DNA of 64,000 nucleotides from CAWEWH01 sp963812775 (GCA_963812775.1 CAWEWH010000007.1:992001-1056000), one strand, 5' to 3'; shown: positions 46,950 through 57,240, counted from the first letter of the stretch. The notes: generated from the letters alone by a model not told the origin. Made by a program: numbers and translations.

Positions 46950-47024
46950 GTCCGCTCGTCTGGAAGGTGTCCGGCGCCGCCGATGTGCGACCGCCGCTGC
47001 CTTATATCGGCCTTCGCCGAGAAA

Positions 47025-49448
47025 TCACCAGAGGCCACCGCTCCCGAACGGACGCCTCTCCTGCGTGAACTCTCCTTGCGACGCCGCGCTGCTCTCGAAG
47101 CCACCGGCAAACGAGTTGTCAGGCGGCGCGGTGCCGGGCTTGAACGCCTCCATGATGGAGCCGGCCCCTCCGCTCGCGCGCATGCCCGAGGCTCGGTCCA
47201 CCATGATCAGCTTGATGCCGGGCGGCACGCGGAACGGCGTCGCTGGCTTGTCCTTGAGCGCCATGGTCATGAAGTCACGGAAGATCGGCACCGCCAGTTG
47301 GCCACCCGTGGCGGTCGAGCCGAGCGACGCCGGCTTGTCGTAGCCGAGGAAGACTCCCACCGCGAGGTCCGGCGAAAAGCCGACGAACCACACGTCCTTG
47401 GCCTCGTTGGTCGTGCCCGTCTTCCCCGCGAGCGGCTTGCCCACCACCTTGAGGCCGGTGGCCGTGCCCCGCTGCACGACACCTTCAAGGATCGAGGTGA
47501 TCTGGTAGGCGGTGAACGGGTCGAGCACCTGGTCGCGCTTGTCCATGAGCTTGGGCTCTTTTTGCTCGGCCCATCTCTCCGCGTCGCAGCTCTCGCACGC
47601 GCGCTCGTCGTGCCGGTAGATGGTGCGGCCCCAACGATCCTGAATGCGGTCGATGAGCGTCGGCTTGATGCGCTTGCCGCCATTGACGAACATGGAGTAG
47701 GCGGCGGTCTGGCGCATGACGGTCGTCTCGCCAGCCCCAAGAGCCATCGGCAGCAGCGGCAGCATGTCGTCGTAGGCACCGAGGCGCTTGGCGTACTCGA
47801 CCACGAGCGGCATGCCGACATCGCGAGCGAGCCGCACCGTCATCAGGTTCTTCGACTGCTCGATCCCGTAGCGCAGCGTGCGCGGCCCCGTCGATTTGCC
47901 GTCATAGTTGGACGGCGTCCAGGACTCGCCACCTGGCGTCTCGATGGTGATTGGCGCGTCGAGGACGATGCTCGAAGGCGTATAGCCGTTGTCCAGGGCT
48001 GCCGCGTAGACAATGGGCTTGAACGACGATCCGGGTTGGCGCTGCGCTTGGGTAGCGCGATTGAATTCGCTCTGGTCGAACGAGAAGCCGCCCACCATCG
48101 CGAAGACACGCCCGGTATTGGGGTCCATGACGACGATGGCGCCGGATATCTCCGGGATCTGCCGCAGCCGGAACTGACCGGGCTTGCCGTCCATCGGTTC
48201 CACATAGACCACGTCGCCAACGCTCAGCGCCTGCGAGACCTTTGGCTTGCGCGTCCACTTGATGCCGTCCATCTCGATAGTGCCGGTCTCGCGTTCGGTG
48301 ACGAGCTGGCCGGTAATGTCCTTCTTGGGCTGCAGGCCGATCTTGGCCGCCTTCTCGCCGCTTTCGAGCACGAGCGCGACCCGCCACGGCTGGATGTCGC
48401 CGAGGGCCGGCACTTCGGCAAGCGCCCCGCCCCATTCGCGTCCCGCGAGGTTCACCTTTTGCACGACGCCGTGCCACCCCTTGTTTTCGTCGAACCGCAC
48501 CAGCCCATCCACGAGCGCCTTGCGGGCCATGGTCTGCATGGCGGGGTCGAGGGTCGTGCGTACCGACAGGCCACCCTCATAGAGTTTGCGCTCGCCGTAG
48601 CGCTCGGCGATTTCGCGGCGGACTTCCTCGGCGAAATAGCCGGCCACCAAATTGTGCGGCGAGAGCACGCGCGGCGAAACCCCGAGTGGCTGCTGCTTGG
48701 CCGCATCGGCGTCGACCTTGGCGATGTAGCCATTGTCGACCATACGATCGATGACGTAGTCGCGCCGCTCCACCGCCTTTTGGCGTCGCCGGAACGGATG
48801 CAGCTCGCTCGGCGCCTTCGGCAGCGCCGCCAGATAGGCGGCCTCGGCGATGGTCAATTCATGCACCGACTTGCCGTAATAGTTCAGCGCCGCAGCCGCG
48901 ATGCCGTAGTTGGACAGGCCGAGATAGATCTCGTTGAGGTAGAGCTCGAGGATCTTGTCCTTGGTGTAGGTGTTCTCGATGCGGATGGCCAGGAGCGCTT
49001 CCTTGATCTTGCGCTCGAAGGTCTGCTCGCTGCTGAGCAGGAAGTTCTTGGCGACCTGCTGGGTGATGGATGACCCGCCCTGCAGGCGCGTGCCCCTGTC
49101 GGCCTTGAAGTAGTTCTTTCCCGCCCGCAGCGTGCCCTCGATGTCGATGCCGTTGTGCCTGTAGAAGTTCTTGTCCTCGGCCGACAGGAAGGCGGCGACG
49201 ACCAGCTTGGGCACGGCCTGGATGGGCAGGAAGAGCCGCCGCTCCTTGTAGTGCTCGGCCAGGATGGCGCCGTCGCCGGCATGCACGCGGGTCATCACCG
49301 GCGGCTCGTAGTTTTTCAGCTGCGAATAGTCCGGCAGGTCCTGCGAGTACTTGCTGATGAAGACGCCGGCAACCGCGGCCACGATGATGAACACCACCGT
49401 CCCAGCCGCGAATGCGAAGCCCACAAACCGCAGAAGAATTCGCGCCAT
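47025..49448 (-). CDS. mrcA: Penicillin-binding protein 1A
   Basis: 807 aa bifunctional class A PBP, inner-membrane anchored (helix about 7-32). Glycosyltransferase domain (about 60-235) with catalytic Glu in SAEDKNFYRHNGID, then a transpeptidase domain with nucleophile Ser in PGSSFKP, SKN and KTGTT. It polymerises and cross-links peptidoglycan. An OB-like insertion lies between the domains (about 330-430). The C terminus is acidic and Ser/Gly-rich. It is adjacent to amiC on the same strand (158 bp gap). No frame break. Confidence 0.96.
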   Translation of the reverse strand: MARILLRFVGFAFAAGTVVFIIVAAVAGVFISKYSQDLPDYSQLKNYEPPVMTRVHAGDGAILAEHYKERRLFLPIQAVPKLVVAAFLSAEDKNFYRHNGIDIEGTLRAGKNYFKADRGTRLQGGSSITQQVAKNFLLSSEQTFERKIKEALLAIRIENTYTKDKILELYLNEIYLGLSNYGIAAAALNYYGKSVHELTIAEAAYLAALPKAPSELHPFRRRQKAVERRDYVIDRMVDNGYIAKVDADAAKQQPLGVSPRVLSPHNLVAGYFAEEVRREIAERYGERKLYEGGLSVRTTLDPAMQTMARKALVDGLVRFDENKGWHGVVQKVNLAGREWGGALAEVPALGDIQPWRVALVLESGEKAAKIGLQPKKDITGQLVTERETGTIEMDGIKWTRKPKVSQALSVGDVVYVEPMDGKPGQFRLRQIPEISGAIVVMDPNTGRVFAMVGGFSFDQSEFNRATQAQRQPGSSFKPIVYAAALDNGYTPSSIVLDAPITIETPGGESWTPSNYDGKSTGPRTLRYGIEQSKNLMTVRLARDVGMPLVVEYAKRLGAYDDMLPLLPMALGAGETTVMRQTAAYSMFVNGGKRIKPTLIDRIQDRWGRTIYRHDERACESCDAERWAEQKEPKLMDKRDQVLDPFTAYQITSILEGVVQRGTATGLKVVGKPLAGKTGTTNEAKDVWFVGFSPDLAVGVFLGYDKPASLGSTATGGQLAVPIFRDFMTMALKDKPATPFRVPPGIKLIMVDRASGMRASGGAGSIMEAFKPGTAPPDNSFAGGFESSAASQGEFTQERRPFGSGGLW

Positions 49449-49606
49449 GATGTCGAAGGCCTGTTCCCGCCATCCGCCTAGCGAAAGCGGATCGCACCAT
49501 ACCTCACAAACGCCTCGCTAGTCCGGCGTCTGCCCCACCCCTCAACAGGCCAGTGCTTACACGCTGAATTCGACGCAAGGCCAGAGATGGGGAAGCTGCG
49601 CCGGCT

Positions 49607-50902
49607 CTATGGAGAAACTGCGGCACGGGCGCGCGTTGCCCCGCGTCCTGCAAGATAGCGCTCGATGGCGCTTGCCATGGCGTCGCTGGTGCGGTCGCGC
49701 CAGGCGTCCGAGGCCAACAGATTGGCGTCCTTGGCGCTCGACAAATAACCGAGCTCTACAAGAACCGACGGAACGTCCGGCGCTTTGAGGACCCGGAATC
49801 CGGCCGAGCGATGAGGGTTTTTGTTGAGCTTGACCACGCTGCCGAGGTCGCCGACCAGGGATTTGGCGAATTGCGCCGAAAACGTCCGTGTCTCGCGCTT
49901 GGTCAAATCCATCAGGATTCCGGCCACCTCTTCCGGGTCGTCGCGGGAATCCACGCCGGCGACAGCGTCTGACAGGTTTTCTTTGTCGGCGAGCTTTGCC
50001 GCCTCCTCGTCAGTGGCGAATTCCGAGCCCGTATAGATGGTTGCTCCGCGCACTTCCGGGCTGACGGACAGGATATCGGCGTGGATTGAGACGAACAGCG
50101 CCGCCTTAGCCTCCCGGGCAAGCCGCACCCGGTCGGGCAGGCTGATGAAGGAATTGTCGGCTCTGGTCATGAGAACGCGATATTTTCCAGCGCTTTCCAG
50201 CCGTTCCTTGAGCCGCTCAGCGAAGCTGAAGACCAAATTCTTCTCGACCAAACCTGACGCCGTCACCGCCCCCAGGTCGACGCCGCCGTGACCTGGGTCG
50301 ATGACGATGACGGGGCGATCATCGGCGCTGGTCGCCGCTATGACCTGTGCGGCCGGCTTGGCATCTCCCATCGCATCGGTCGGCGGCAGCATCGGCTTCA
50401 CGGCTGCCTGATGATAGGCGGCACGTTCGGCGCGGACGAGATCAATGACCAGCTTTGGCAGCCCCTCGCCGGTCGGGGCGACGGTCGCCACCCTGACAAT
50501 GAGAGCGGGCTCGTTGAGATCGATGACAACCCGCGAGCGGCCCTGGGCAAAAAGACCATAGCGATATGAGGCGACGATGCCCGCCCCAACTCGACCGGAT
50601 TGGGGTGGCAGCTGGAAATTCACCTCAGGGAGATCGATGATGACCCGGTCGGGGCGCTCGAGCAGGAACGCCTTGGCCTGAACGGCTCGAGTCAAAGAGA
50701 AGCTGAGGCTTGCCCGCTTGGCGTCGGCCACCATATCGACCGAGAACGCGACGGTCGACAATCCGAGCTGACCCGGCGTTTCAGCGGTAGCCGCTCCGGA
50801 GGCGGCCAAGCCCAGCATGAGCGGGACGCAAAGCAGCCTCAGGCGCAGCCGCGCTGGCGGTTGCCCTGCCGGCCCTGTCGATGCCCTGCGGCGGAAAGTC
50901 AT
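49607..50902 (-). CDS. amiC: N-acetylmuramoyl-L-alanine amidase with AMIN domain
   Basis: 431 aa periplasmic zinc amidase that splits septal peptidoglycan. Arg-rich N terminus and signal peptide (about 18-40), AMIN localisation domain (about 45-160), then Amidase_3 domain (about 195-420) with Zn ligands in IDPGHGG, VEKNL and SIHAD and catalytic Glu in LVELGYLS. A long insertion between SIHAD and LVELGYLS (about 285-370) fits the autoinhibitory helix of regulated AmiB/AmiC, opened by EnvC-like factors such as the M23 protein at 42423. A CtrA-like site lies upstream. Confidence 0.94.
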   Translation of the reverse strand: MTFRRRASTGPAGQPPARLRLRLLCVPLMLGLAASGAATAETPGQLGLSTVAFSVDMVADAKRASLSFSLTRAVQAKAFLLERPDRVIIDLPEVNFQLPPQSGRVGAGIVASYRYGLFAQGRSRVVIDLNEPALIVRVATVAPTGEGLPKLVIDLVRAERAAYHQAAVKPMLPPTDAMGDAKPAAQVIAATSADDRPVIVIDPGHGGVDLGAVTASGLVEKNLVFSFAERLKERLESAGKYRVLMTRADNSFISLPDRVRLAREAKAALFVSIHADILSVSPEVRGATIYTGSEFATDEEAAKLADKENLSDAVAGVDSRDDPEEVAGILMDLTKRETRTFSAQFAKSLVGDLGSVVKLNKNPHRSAGFRVLKAPDVPSVLVELGYLSSAKDANLLASDAWRDRTSDAMASAIERYLAGRGATRARAAVSP

Positions 50903-51467
50903 CGCGCGTCCGCCTTTCGTCCCTGATCTCTTTAGGAGATAGGGCGGGTGTGGTTAACACATCGTTAGGACTCCAGGCGCGGTTGTGGACATACCGTTGC
51001 GGACCGGCAACATTCGCCCTTGCCAAGGACCAATGTGCCTTTGTAATGAGCGGGGACCTGCTTTGGCGCTTACGCGTCGTGTGATTCCGGCCGCGCCCGC
51101 CAGTTCGCCCGCCAAGCTGCGAGGGAATTCCCTCCGGTTATGTTGCGCGGCGCGGCTTGAGCGCGGTTGGAGAGCCGAGCGCCGCTGACGGTGACCGCAG
51201 GGCTGCGCCCCTTTCCCCGCAGCCTGACGCGTGCCGATGTTCGGTGTCGCGTGACAGAAAGGATCGGAAAGTCGATGAGCGCTTCCCGACTATCGGCTCC
51301 GCCCTTGCCGCCGCCAGCTGCGGTGAGGCGTGCCGGGCGCTGTCGCTTTTCATCCTCTTCCCCGACCGGCGTCGCCACGTGCGACGCCCTGATTCGCCGC
51401 GCGCCGGGAGCCATCCTCGCCACGAGGATGGGAATCCGGGCGCGCCTCAAAGTTACGAGAGTTCATC
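50903..51467 (+). other. 565-bp gap: long rne 5' leader with two strong hairpins
   Basis: The only gene-free stretch over 300 bases. I see no supported gene; the open frames here are shadow-like. Two consecutive hairpins lie within 100 nt of the rne start: GGCGTCGC/GCGACGCC with a 5-nt loop (51368-51388) and CCATCCTCG/CGAGGATGG with a 3-nt loop (51411-51431). In E. coli the rne leader is about 360 nt and is cleaved by RNase E to limit its own synthesis; these could have the same function. The amiC promoter region lies at the left end. Confidence 0.5.
50954..50968. promoter_or_regulatory. Possible CtrA box upstream of amiC
   Basis: TTAA, 7 nt, TTAG matches the CtrA consensus TTAA-N7-TTAA with one mismatch, 52-66 bp before the amiC start codon. 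CtrA controls division genes in alphaproteobacteria. The motif is short and could be chance. Confidence 0.3.
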
Positions 51468-54347
51468 ATGGCCAACAAAATGCTTATCGATGCCTCCCAC
51501 CCGGAAGAGACACGGGTCGTGGTGGTTCGTGGACAGCGCGTCGAAGAATTTGATTTCGAATCGGCCAGCCGTCGGCAGCTGCGCGGCAATATCTATCTCG
51601 CCAAGGTCACGCGGGTCGAACCGTCGTTGCAAGCCGCTTTCGTCGAGTACGGCGGCAACCGGCATGGCTTCCTGGCCTTCAGCGAAATCCATCCGGATTA
51701 CTATCAAATCCCGGTCGCAGATCGGCAGGCGCTGCTCGAAGAGGAAGCCCGCGCCGAGCGGGACGCGGAACGTGACGAGGAGAGAGCCGCCCGACGCCGT
51801 GCCGAGCGCGAGAAGACCCGCAGTCGCCGCGGCGACGAGACGCTGAAGAGCAATGTCGAGGAGGTGGTAGCAGGCAGCGCTGGCGAATCGGCCCCTGGCG
51901 AGGCCGGCGGCGACGGTGACCCGGCCGTCGAGGCCGCGCAAGACAACGAGCTTGGCGAAGCAATTCCCGAGCGTGCCGTTGAAGTCAGCGACGCCGACCG
52001 CGAGCGGGTGAACGAGAACATCGACAAGGCCCTCAATGACGGCGACACGGCGACCGGTGCCCCGGACGGCGACAACCCCGCGCCGGAGGCGCGGGCCGAG
52101 GTCGAGGTCGAGGTCGAGGATGGCAGGGGCGAGTTCCACACCGAGGCGGCGGACGATGCCAATGCTGGGGCGGCCGGCGACGGCGAGACGCACGAGGCAG
52201 GCGACGCTGAGGGCGAAAGCGGCACCCCCAACGGCGAGGCGGAAGACAGCGAATCCGCCATCGAGCAGGTGGGGGGCACCGACGCGTTGGAGGAAGTACC
52301 GGAGCGGCGACACCGCCCTCTGCGCCGGCAGTACAAGATTCAGGAGGTCATCAAACGCCGCCAGATCCTGCTCGTGCAGGTCGTCAAGGAGGAACGCGGC
52401 AACAAGGGTGCGGCCCTCACGACCTATCTGTCGCTCGCCGGCCGCTACTCGGTGCTCATGCCCAACACGGCACGCGGTGGCGGCATCTCGCGCAAGATCA
52501 CCAGCACCGCTGACCGCAAGCGCTTGAAGGAATTGGCCCAGGAGCTCGAGGTGCCGGCCGGCATGGGCATCATCCTGAGAACCGCGGGCGCGTCCCGCAC
52601 CAAAGCAGAGGTGAAGCGCGATTTCGAGTATCTGCTGCGGCTGTGGGAGAGCGTGCGCGAGCTGACATTGAATTCGAGCGCCCCCGCCCTCGTTTATGAG
52701 GAAGGCTCACTGATCAAGCGGGCCATCCGCGATCTCTACAACAAGGATATCGACGAGATTCAGGTTGCCGGCGACGACGGCTATCGCGAGGCCAGGGAAT
52801 TCATGCGCATGCTCATGCCGAGCCATGCCAAGGCCATTCGCCTCTACAAAGACACCCAGCCCCTCTTCACGCATTTCGGTGTCGAGCCCCAGCTCGATGC
52901 CATGTTCTCCAACCAGGTGACGCTCAAGTCGGGCGGCTACATCGTCATCAACCCGACCGAAGCGCTCGTCTCCATCGACGTGAATTCCGGCCGCGCCACG
53001 CGCGAGCACAACATCGAGGACACGGCGCTGAAGACCAACCTGGAAGCTGCCGAGGAGATTGCCAGGCAGCTCAGGCTGCGGGATCTTGCCGGCCTTATCG
53101 TGATCGACTTCATCGACATGGAGGAGCGCCGCAACAATCGCTCGGTCGAGAAGCGCTTGAAGGACTGCCTGAAGAACGATCGTGCCCGCATCCAGGTGGG
53201 CTCGATTTCCGCCTTCGGTCTCCTGGAGATGTCACGCCAGCGCATTCGCACCGGCGTCCTCGAAAGCTCGAGCGTTCCCTGCCCGCATTGCGGCGGCTCG
53301 GGATCTATGCGCTCCACCCCCTCCATCGCGCTGCATGTGCTGCGCTCGCTTGAAGACACGCTGATAAAGAGCGCCACCCACGATCTCACGGTGAGAACCC
53401 GTACCGAGGTGGCACTCTACATTCTCAATCAGAAGCGCCTGCATTTGCGTGACCTGGAAAGCCGTTTCGGCGTTGCGATCGCCATTTTGGCGGACGACAC
53501 AATTCTCGGCAGCAGCCACTTCGCGCTGCAGCGGGGCGAGCTCGCCGCCCGCGAACGCGCCGGCTCTCAGAGCGGTGTGCGCCTCGAGACCGTTCTGCCG
53601 GCCGAGGCCGTCGTGGCCGAGGCTGAAGAGGTCGAGGTGGAAGACGCCGATGCCGAGCCCGGCGAACGTCAAGCGGAAGGCGACGAGGGGCGACGGCGCC
53701 GCAGGCGGCGGCGGCGGCGTGGACGTGGCGACGAGCGTGGCCCGCCCGTTGCCGGCGAGGCGCCGGAGCAGATCGCTCAGGGCGACGACGATGGCGACGA
53801 GGGCCGTGTAGCCGGGGCAGTCGAGCGAGATCAGCCACGCGAAACGGAAAGCGAGGCCAGTGGGCGCCGCCGTCGCCGCGGCAGGCGCGGCGGTCGACGC
53901 AATCGCCGCGAGTTTGGCGAACCCTCGGTCGCAGAGGCAGCGACCGCGGACGACGTTGCGCCCGACATCGGCGGCGCCAGCGACGACATGTTTGAACCCG
54001 TCGCTGCGGCGCCGGGCGTCGCCGACGAAAGCTACGCCAGCGTGGCGGAGGAGAGCCACCACGGTGCGCCGGACGAGGCACCCGCGGTCGCGGAGGCCGC
54101 TGATCGGCATCAGGTAGAGCCGACGCCCGATCAACGCGCGACAGAACAGCCGCAAGAATTGACCGAAGCACGGTCGATCGAGGTCGCGCAGCCGGCAGCC
54201 GATCATCGGGAACTTCAGCCGGCACCTGTGCCCGAGCGTAGCGCCGAACTGCAGCCAGTCGAAACACCCGTCGTTGAGGCAGACCCAAATCGGCCGAAGC
54301 GCAGCGGCTGGTGGGCAAGGGCGCGCGCCAACGCCCGCGAAAGCTGA
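51468..54347 (+). CDS. rne: Ribonuclease E/G, degradosome endonuclease
   Basis: 959 aa. N-terminal catalytic half (to about 660) has the S1 domain split by a long acidic, Glu/Asp/Ala-rich insertion (about 85-280), a feature of alphaproteobacterial RNase E. The active-site Asp residues are in SIDVNSGRAT (about 503) and VIDFIDM (about 547); the zinc-link CPHCGG is at about 605. The C-terminal half is disordered, alternating acid and Arg-rich blocks (RRRRRRRRRGRGDE near 745 and RRRRRGRRGG near 805), typical of degradosome scaffolds that bind RNA helicases and RNA. It may partner the DEAD-box helicase at 24458. Start ATG 51468 fits MANKMLIDASHPEETR, the family N terminus. Confidence 0.95.
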   Translation: MANKMLIDASHPEETRVVVVRGQRVEEFDFESASRRQLRGNIYLAKVTRVEPSLQAAFVEYGGNRHGFLAFSEIHPDYYQIPVADRQALLEEEARAERDAERDEERAARRRAEREKTRSRRGDETLKSNVEEVVAGSAGESAPGEAGGDGDPAVEAAQDNELGEAIPERAVEVSDADRERVNENIDKALNDGDTATGAPDGDNPAPEARAEVEVEVEDGRGEFHTEAADDANAGAAGDGETHEAGDAEGESGTPNGEAEDSESAIEQVGGTDALEEVPERRHRPLRRQYKIQEVIKRRQILLVQVVKEERGNKGAALTTYLSLAGRYSVLMPNTARGGGISRKITSTADRKRLKELAQELEVPAGMGIILRTAGASRTKAEVKRDFEYLLRLWESVRELTLNSSAPALVYEEGSLIKRAIRDLYNKDIDEIQVAGDDGYREAREFMRMLMPSHAKAIRLYKDTQPLFTHFGVEPQLDAMFSNQVTLKSGGYIVINPTEALVSIDVNSGRATREHNIEDTALKTNLEAAEEIARQLRLRDLAGLIVIDFIDMEERRNNRSVEKRLKDCLKNDRARIQVGSISAFGLLEMSRQRIRTGVLESSSVPCPHCGGSGSMRSTPSIALHVLRSLEDTLIKSATHDLTVRTRTEVALYILNQKRLHLRDLESRFGVAIAILADDTILGSSHFALQRGELAARERAGSQSGVRLETVLPAEAVVAEAEEVEVEDADAEPGERQAEGDEGRRRRRRRRRRGRGDERGPPVAGEAPEQIAQGDDDGDEGRVAGAVERDQPRETESEASGRRRRRGRRGGRRNRREFGEPSVAEAATADDVAPDIGGASDDMFEPVAAAPGVADESYASVAEESHHGAPDEAPAVAEAADRHQVEPTPDQRATEQPQELTEARSIEVAQPAADHRELQPAPVPERSAELQPVETPVVEADPNRPKRSGWWARARANARES

Positions 54348-54385
54348 AACTGCGGCCGCCACGACGGCTCCGATCCGGCGCGCCC

Positions 54386-55849
54386 TCAGCGCGTCGGTGG
54401 TGCGTGGCTTGAGCGCAGGGGCCGCTCTTCCATGAGCAGGATCGTCACGAAGGCGACAGCAAGGGCGAAAGCTGCCGCCGCAAACACGTAGGCGAATAGC
54501 CCGGCCATCTCGGCATCCGCCGGCAGAAGCCCCGTCTTGATCGCTTGGCGTGACAGCCCGCCAGCCGAACCGCCAAGGACGATGGCGCCGAACACGGCGA
54601 CCGCGAAGGCGCCGCTCAGCTGACGGAAGAAGTTGGTCGTGGCCGTGGCAGTGCCGAGCTGATGCGTCGGCACGACGTTCTGAACGGAAACCAGCGTGAC
54701 GGGAAGTGTCGTGCCAATCCCAAAACTGATGATGAGCAAGAGCACCTCGATCAGCCAGATAGGCAGTCCGGCCGGCGCGAGGGCGAGGACTGACATGGCG
54801 GCCGTGGCTATCGCCAGGCTGACAAGGGTCGGCCGCTTGTAGCGGGCCAACCGCATCATCATGCGCCCCGCGAATATGGCGCCGCTGACCGTGCCGACCA
54901 TGAGCGGGATGAGCGCCAATCCGGCCCCGCTCGCCGACAGGCCGATCACCAGTTCGAAATAGATCGGAATGAAAACCACCAGCCCAAAGAAGATTCCCAT
55001 GGTGCAACTGGTGGCCGCCATCGCGTAGATGACGAGGGGGTTGGCCAGGACCTCGAGCGGCACGAGAGGCTCGGGCGCCGTGCGCAGCCTGACGGCGAAG
55101 AGTGCGCCGAGGATAGCGGCCGAGGCGACAAGGCCGAGGATGGGCGGTGAAAGCCATGGATAGCGCCCCCCGCCCCACGACAGCGCCAGCAGGAAGGCGA
55201 TCGTCGATGCCATGAGCAGTGCCGCCCCGACGAAGTCGAGCTTGTGGGGACGCTCGTGGCGCGGCATCGCCTTGAGCCGCGTATTGCACATGAGGAGAGC
55301 GGCGGCGCCGAGCGGAACGTTGATCCAGAAGATCAGCGGCCAGCTCAGATGCTCGGCGACAAAGCCGCCGATCACCGGCCCCACGACGCTCGCCACCGCG
55401 AACACACCGGAGAAGTAGGCCTGGTAGCGGCCGCGCTCGCGGGGCGGCACGAGATCGGCGAGTGTGGTCTGCGCGAGCGAGATCAGGCCGCCGCCGCCGA
55501 GCCCCTGGAAGGCGCGCGCCACGATGAGGGCGGGCATCGACGGCGCCAGCGCCGCACCGATCGATCCGAGAGCCGAGATCGCGACGGCCACAAGGATCAT
55601 GACGCGGCGGCCATAGATGTCGGCGGCCTTGCCATAGAGCGGCGTCACGGCGGTGCCGGTGATCATGTAGATGGTCACCACCCATGGCAGCAGCGCAATG
55701 TCGCCGAGCGAGCGGCCAATGGTCGGGAGCGCGGTGGCCACCGTCGTCTGGTCGAGGGCGCCGATGAACATGGCGAAAGTGACGGCAAGCAGGATCGAGC
55801 GGATCTCGCTGTGGCTCAGGACGACGGGCGTTGCGGCGGGAGCGTTCAT
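54386..55849 (-). CDS. MFS drug exporter, DHA2 (14-helix) family
   Basis: 487 aa from ATG 55849 (a TTG start at 55915 would add 22 residues). Motif DQTTVATALPTI in helix 1, the loop motif GKAADIYGRRVM after helix 2, and GRAFQGLGGGG-type motif C in helix 5 (here ARAFQGLGGGG). About 14 membrane helices. It probably exports a drug or other hydrophobic compound by proton antiport. No regulator adjoins it, and no outer-membrane or membrane-fusion partner. It is tail to tail with rne and 84 bp downstream of the aminotransferase on the same strand. Confidence 0.9.
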   Translation of the reverse strand: MNAPAATPVVLSHSEIRSILLAVTFAMFIGALDQTTVATALPTIGRSLGDIALLPWVVTIYMITGTAVTPLYGKAADIYGRRVMILVAVAISALGSIGAALAPSMPALIVARAFQGLGGGGLISLAQTTLADLVPPRERGRYQAYFSGVFAVASVVGPVIGGFVAEHLSWPLIFWINVPLGAAALLMCNTRLKAMPRHERPHKLDFVGAALLMASTIAFLLALSWGGGRYPWLSPPILGLVASAAILGALFAVRLRTAPEPLVPLEVLANPLVIYAMAATSCTMGIFFGLVVFIPIYFELVIGLSASGAGLALIPLMVGTVSGAIFAGRMMMRLARYKRPTLVSLAIATAAMSVLALAPAGLPIWLIEVLLLIISFGIGTTLPVTLVSVQNVVPTHQLGTATATTNFFRQLSGAFAVAVFGAIVLGGSAGGLSRQAIKTGLLPADAEMAGLFAYVFAAAAFALAVAFVTILLMEERPLRSSHAPPTR

Positions 55850-55933
55850 GCTGCCTTTGGACGACGGGGATGCGCGTCCCGTTCCGGCGGGTAAGTCTTC
55901 CTCCTTAGCGTCCAAGCCCCGTCAGACAATCGA

Positions 55934-57127
55934 TTAGCCTTGCGTTCGGTGAAGGAAGCTCTTCAGCCTGCGCATGGCTTCGGCGCAGGCGTCGTTCGAG
56001 CCGGCGAAGCACAGACGCAGAAAACGATGACCGCGCTCGGCATCGAAATCGAGGCCTGGCGTTGCCGCCACTCCCGTCTCGGCCAAGAGCCGTTGGCAGA
56101 AGGCCAGGGAGTCGTTGGTGAAGCGGCTGGCGTCGGCATAAACGTAGAAGGCACCGTCGACGGGAGCCGTCGCGAAGCCAAGATGCGGCAGTTCCTCGAG
56201 CAGCAGGCTGCGGTTCTTGGCATAGCCGGCCTTGACGGCTTCGAGTTCGTCGACCGCCTCAAAGGCTGCTTCGGCCGCCACCTGGCTGAGGAAGGGAGCC
56301 GAGATATAGAGGTTCTGGGCGAGGCGCTCCACTTGGCGGACAAGCTCCGGCGGCACGACCAGCCAACCGATGCGCCAGCCGGTCATGCAGTAATATTTCG
56401 AGAACGAGTTGACGATGATGGCACTCTCATCAAAGGCGAGCGCCGTCGCCGCAGGCTCGTCATAAGTGAGGCCGTGATAGATTTCGTCGGAGATGAGCCA
56501 CAGCCCGTGTCGGCGGGCCACCTCGGCGACATCGGCGAGCGCCGCGCGCGTCATCATCGTCCCGGTCGGATTGGCCGGGCTCATCGCCAGCACTCCCTGG
56601 AGTGGCGCGGCCCCGTGGAGTTGATCGACCTCCGTGCCGGTCATGGCCCACCGGTCTTGTTCGCCGGTTGGGATGGGGACGGCCTCGATGCCGAGCGCGC
56701 CAAGGATGTTGCGATAGGCCGGGTAGCCTGGCGCCGTGATGGCGACGCGCGCCCCCGGCTCGAACAGCGCAAGGAAGGCCAGGATGAATCCGGCCGAGGA
56801 GCCTGTGGTCACCACCACCCGCTCGGCCGCGACAGCAATGCCATAGGTGTCGTGGTAGTGCCGGGCGATGCGCTCGCGCAGTTGCGGCAGGCCGAGCGCT
56901 TCGGTGTAGCCGATCTGGCCGTGCACGAGCGCCACCCGCGCCGCTTCCAGCGCGCGACGGGGCGCCGGCGCCGAAGGCTGGCCCACTTCCATATGGATCA
57001 CGTCGCCGCCCTGCCTTTCTTTCGCCTTGGCGGCGGCTAAGACATCCATGGCCAGGAACGGCGCCACCGCCGCAGCACGTGCGGAAACGAGGCGCTTGCT
57101 TGGCTTTTCGGCGGACGGGTTTCGCAT
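55934..57127 (-). CDS. PLP-dependent class I/II aminotransferase
   Basis: 397 aa fold-type I aminotransferase. PLP Lys in NSFSKYYCMTGWRIGW, preceded by ISDEIYHGLTY and SPANPTGT, and the cofactor-contacting GQPSAPAP segment near residue 60. This sequence type is annotated as aspartate/tyrosine/aromatic aminotransferase, but substrate specificity is not evident. Start MRNPSAEKPSKRLV is preferred; a GTG five codons earlier is possible. It is divergent from the M48 protease gene with a 113-bp gap. Confidence 0.88.
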   Translation of the reverse strand: MRNPSAEKPSKRLVSARAAAVAPFLAMDVLAAAKAKERQGGDVIHMEVGQPSAPAPRRALEAARVALVHGQIGYTEALGLPQLRERIARHYHDTYGIAVAAERVVVTTGSSAGFILAFLALFEPGARVAITAPGYPAYRNILGALGIEAVPIPTGEQDRWAMTGTEVDQLHGAAPLQGVLAMSPANPTGTMMTRAALADVAEVARRHGLWLISDEIYHGLTYDEPAATALAFDESAIIVNSFSKYYCMTGWRIGWLVVPPELVRQVERLAQNLYISAPFLSQVAAEAAFEAVDELEAVKAGYAKNRSLLLEELPHLGFATAPVDGAFYVYADASRFTNDSLAFCQRLLAETGVAATPGLDFDAERGHRFLRLCFAGSNDACAEAMRRLKSFLHRTQG

Positions 57128-57240
57128 AGTGGCCCGAGACACCGTTACAGGCCCGCCGGTTCGGGCACAACCGCTTGCGAACTGTTGAAAAAACCCGTGA
57201 TTTGACTGATCCGGTTCAGCGCCCCTAACACTGTCGAGCA

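Noticed and set aside
46785..49073. 762-codon open frame antisense to mrcA
   Set aside because: It is a GC-driven shadow: the opposite strand encodes a complete PBP1A with every motif, and the antisense product has no recognisable domain.
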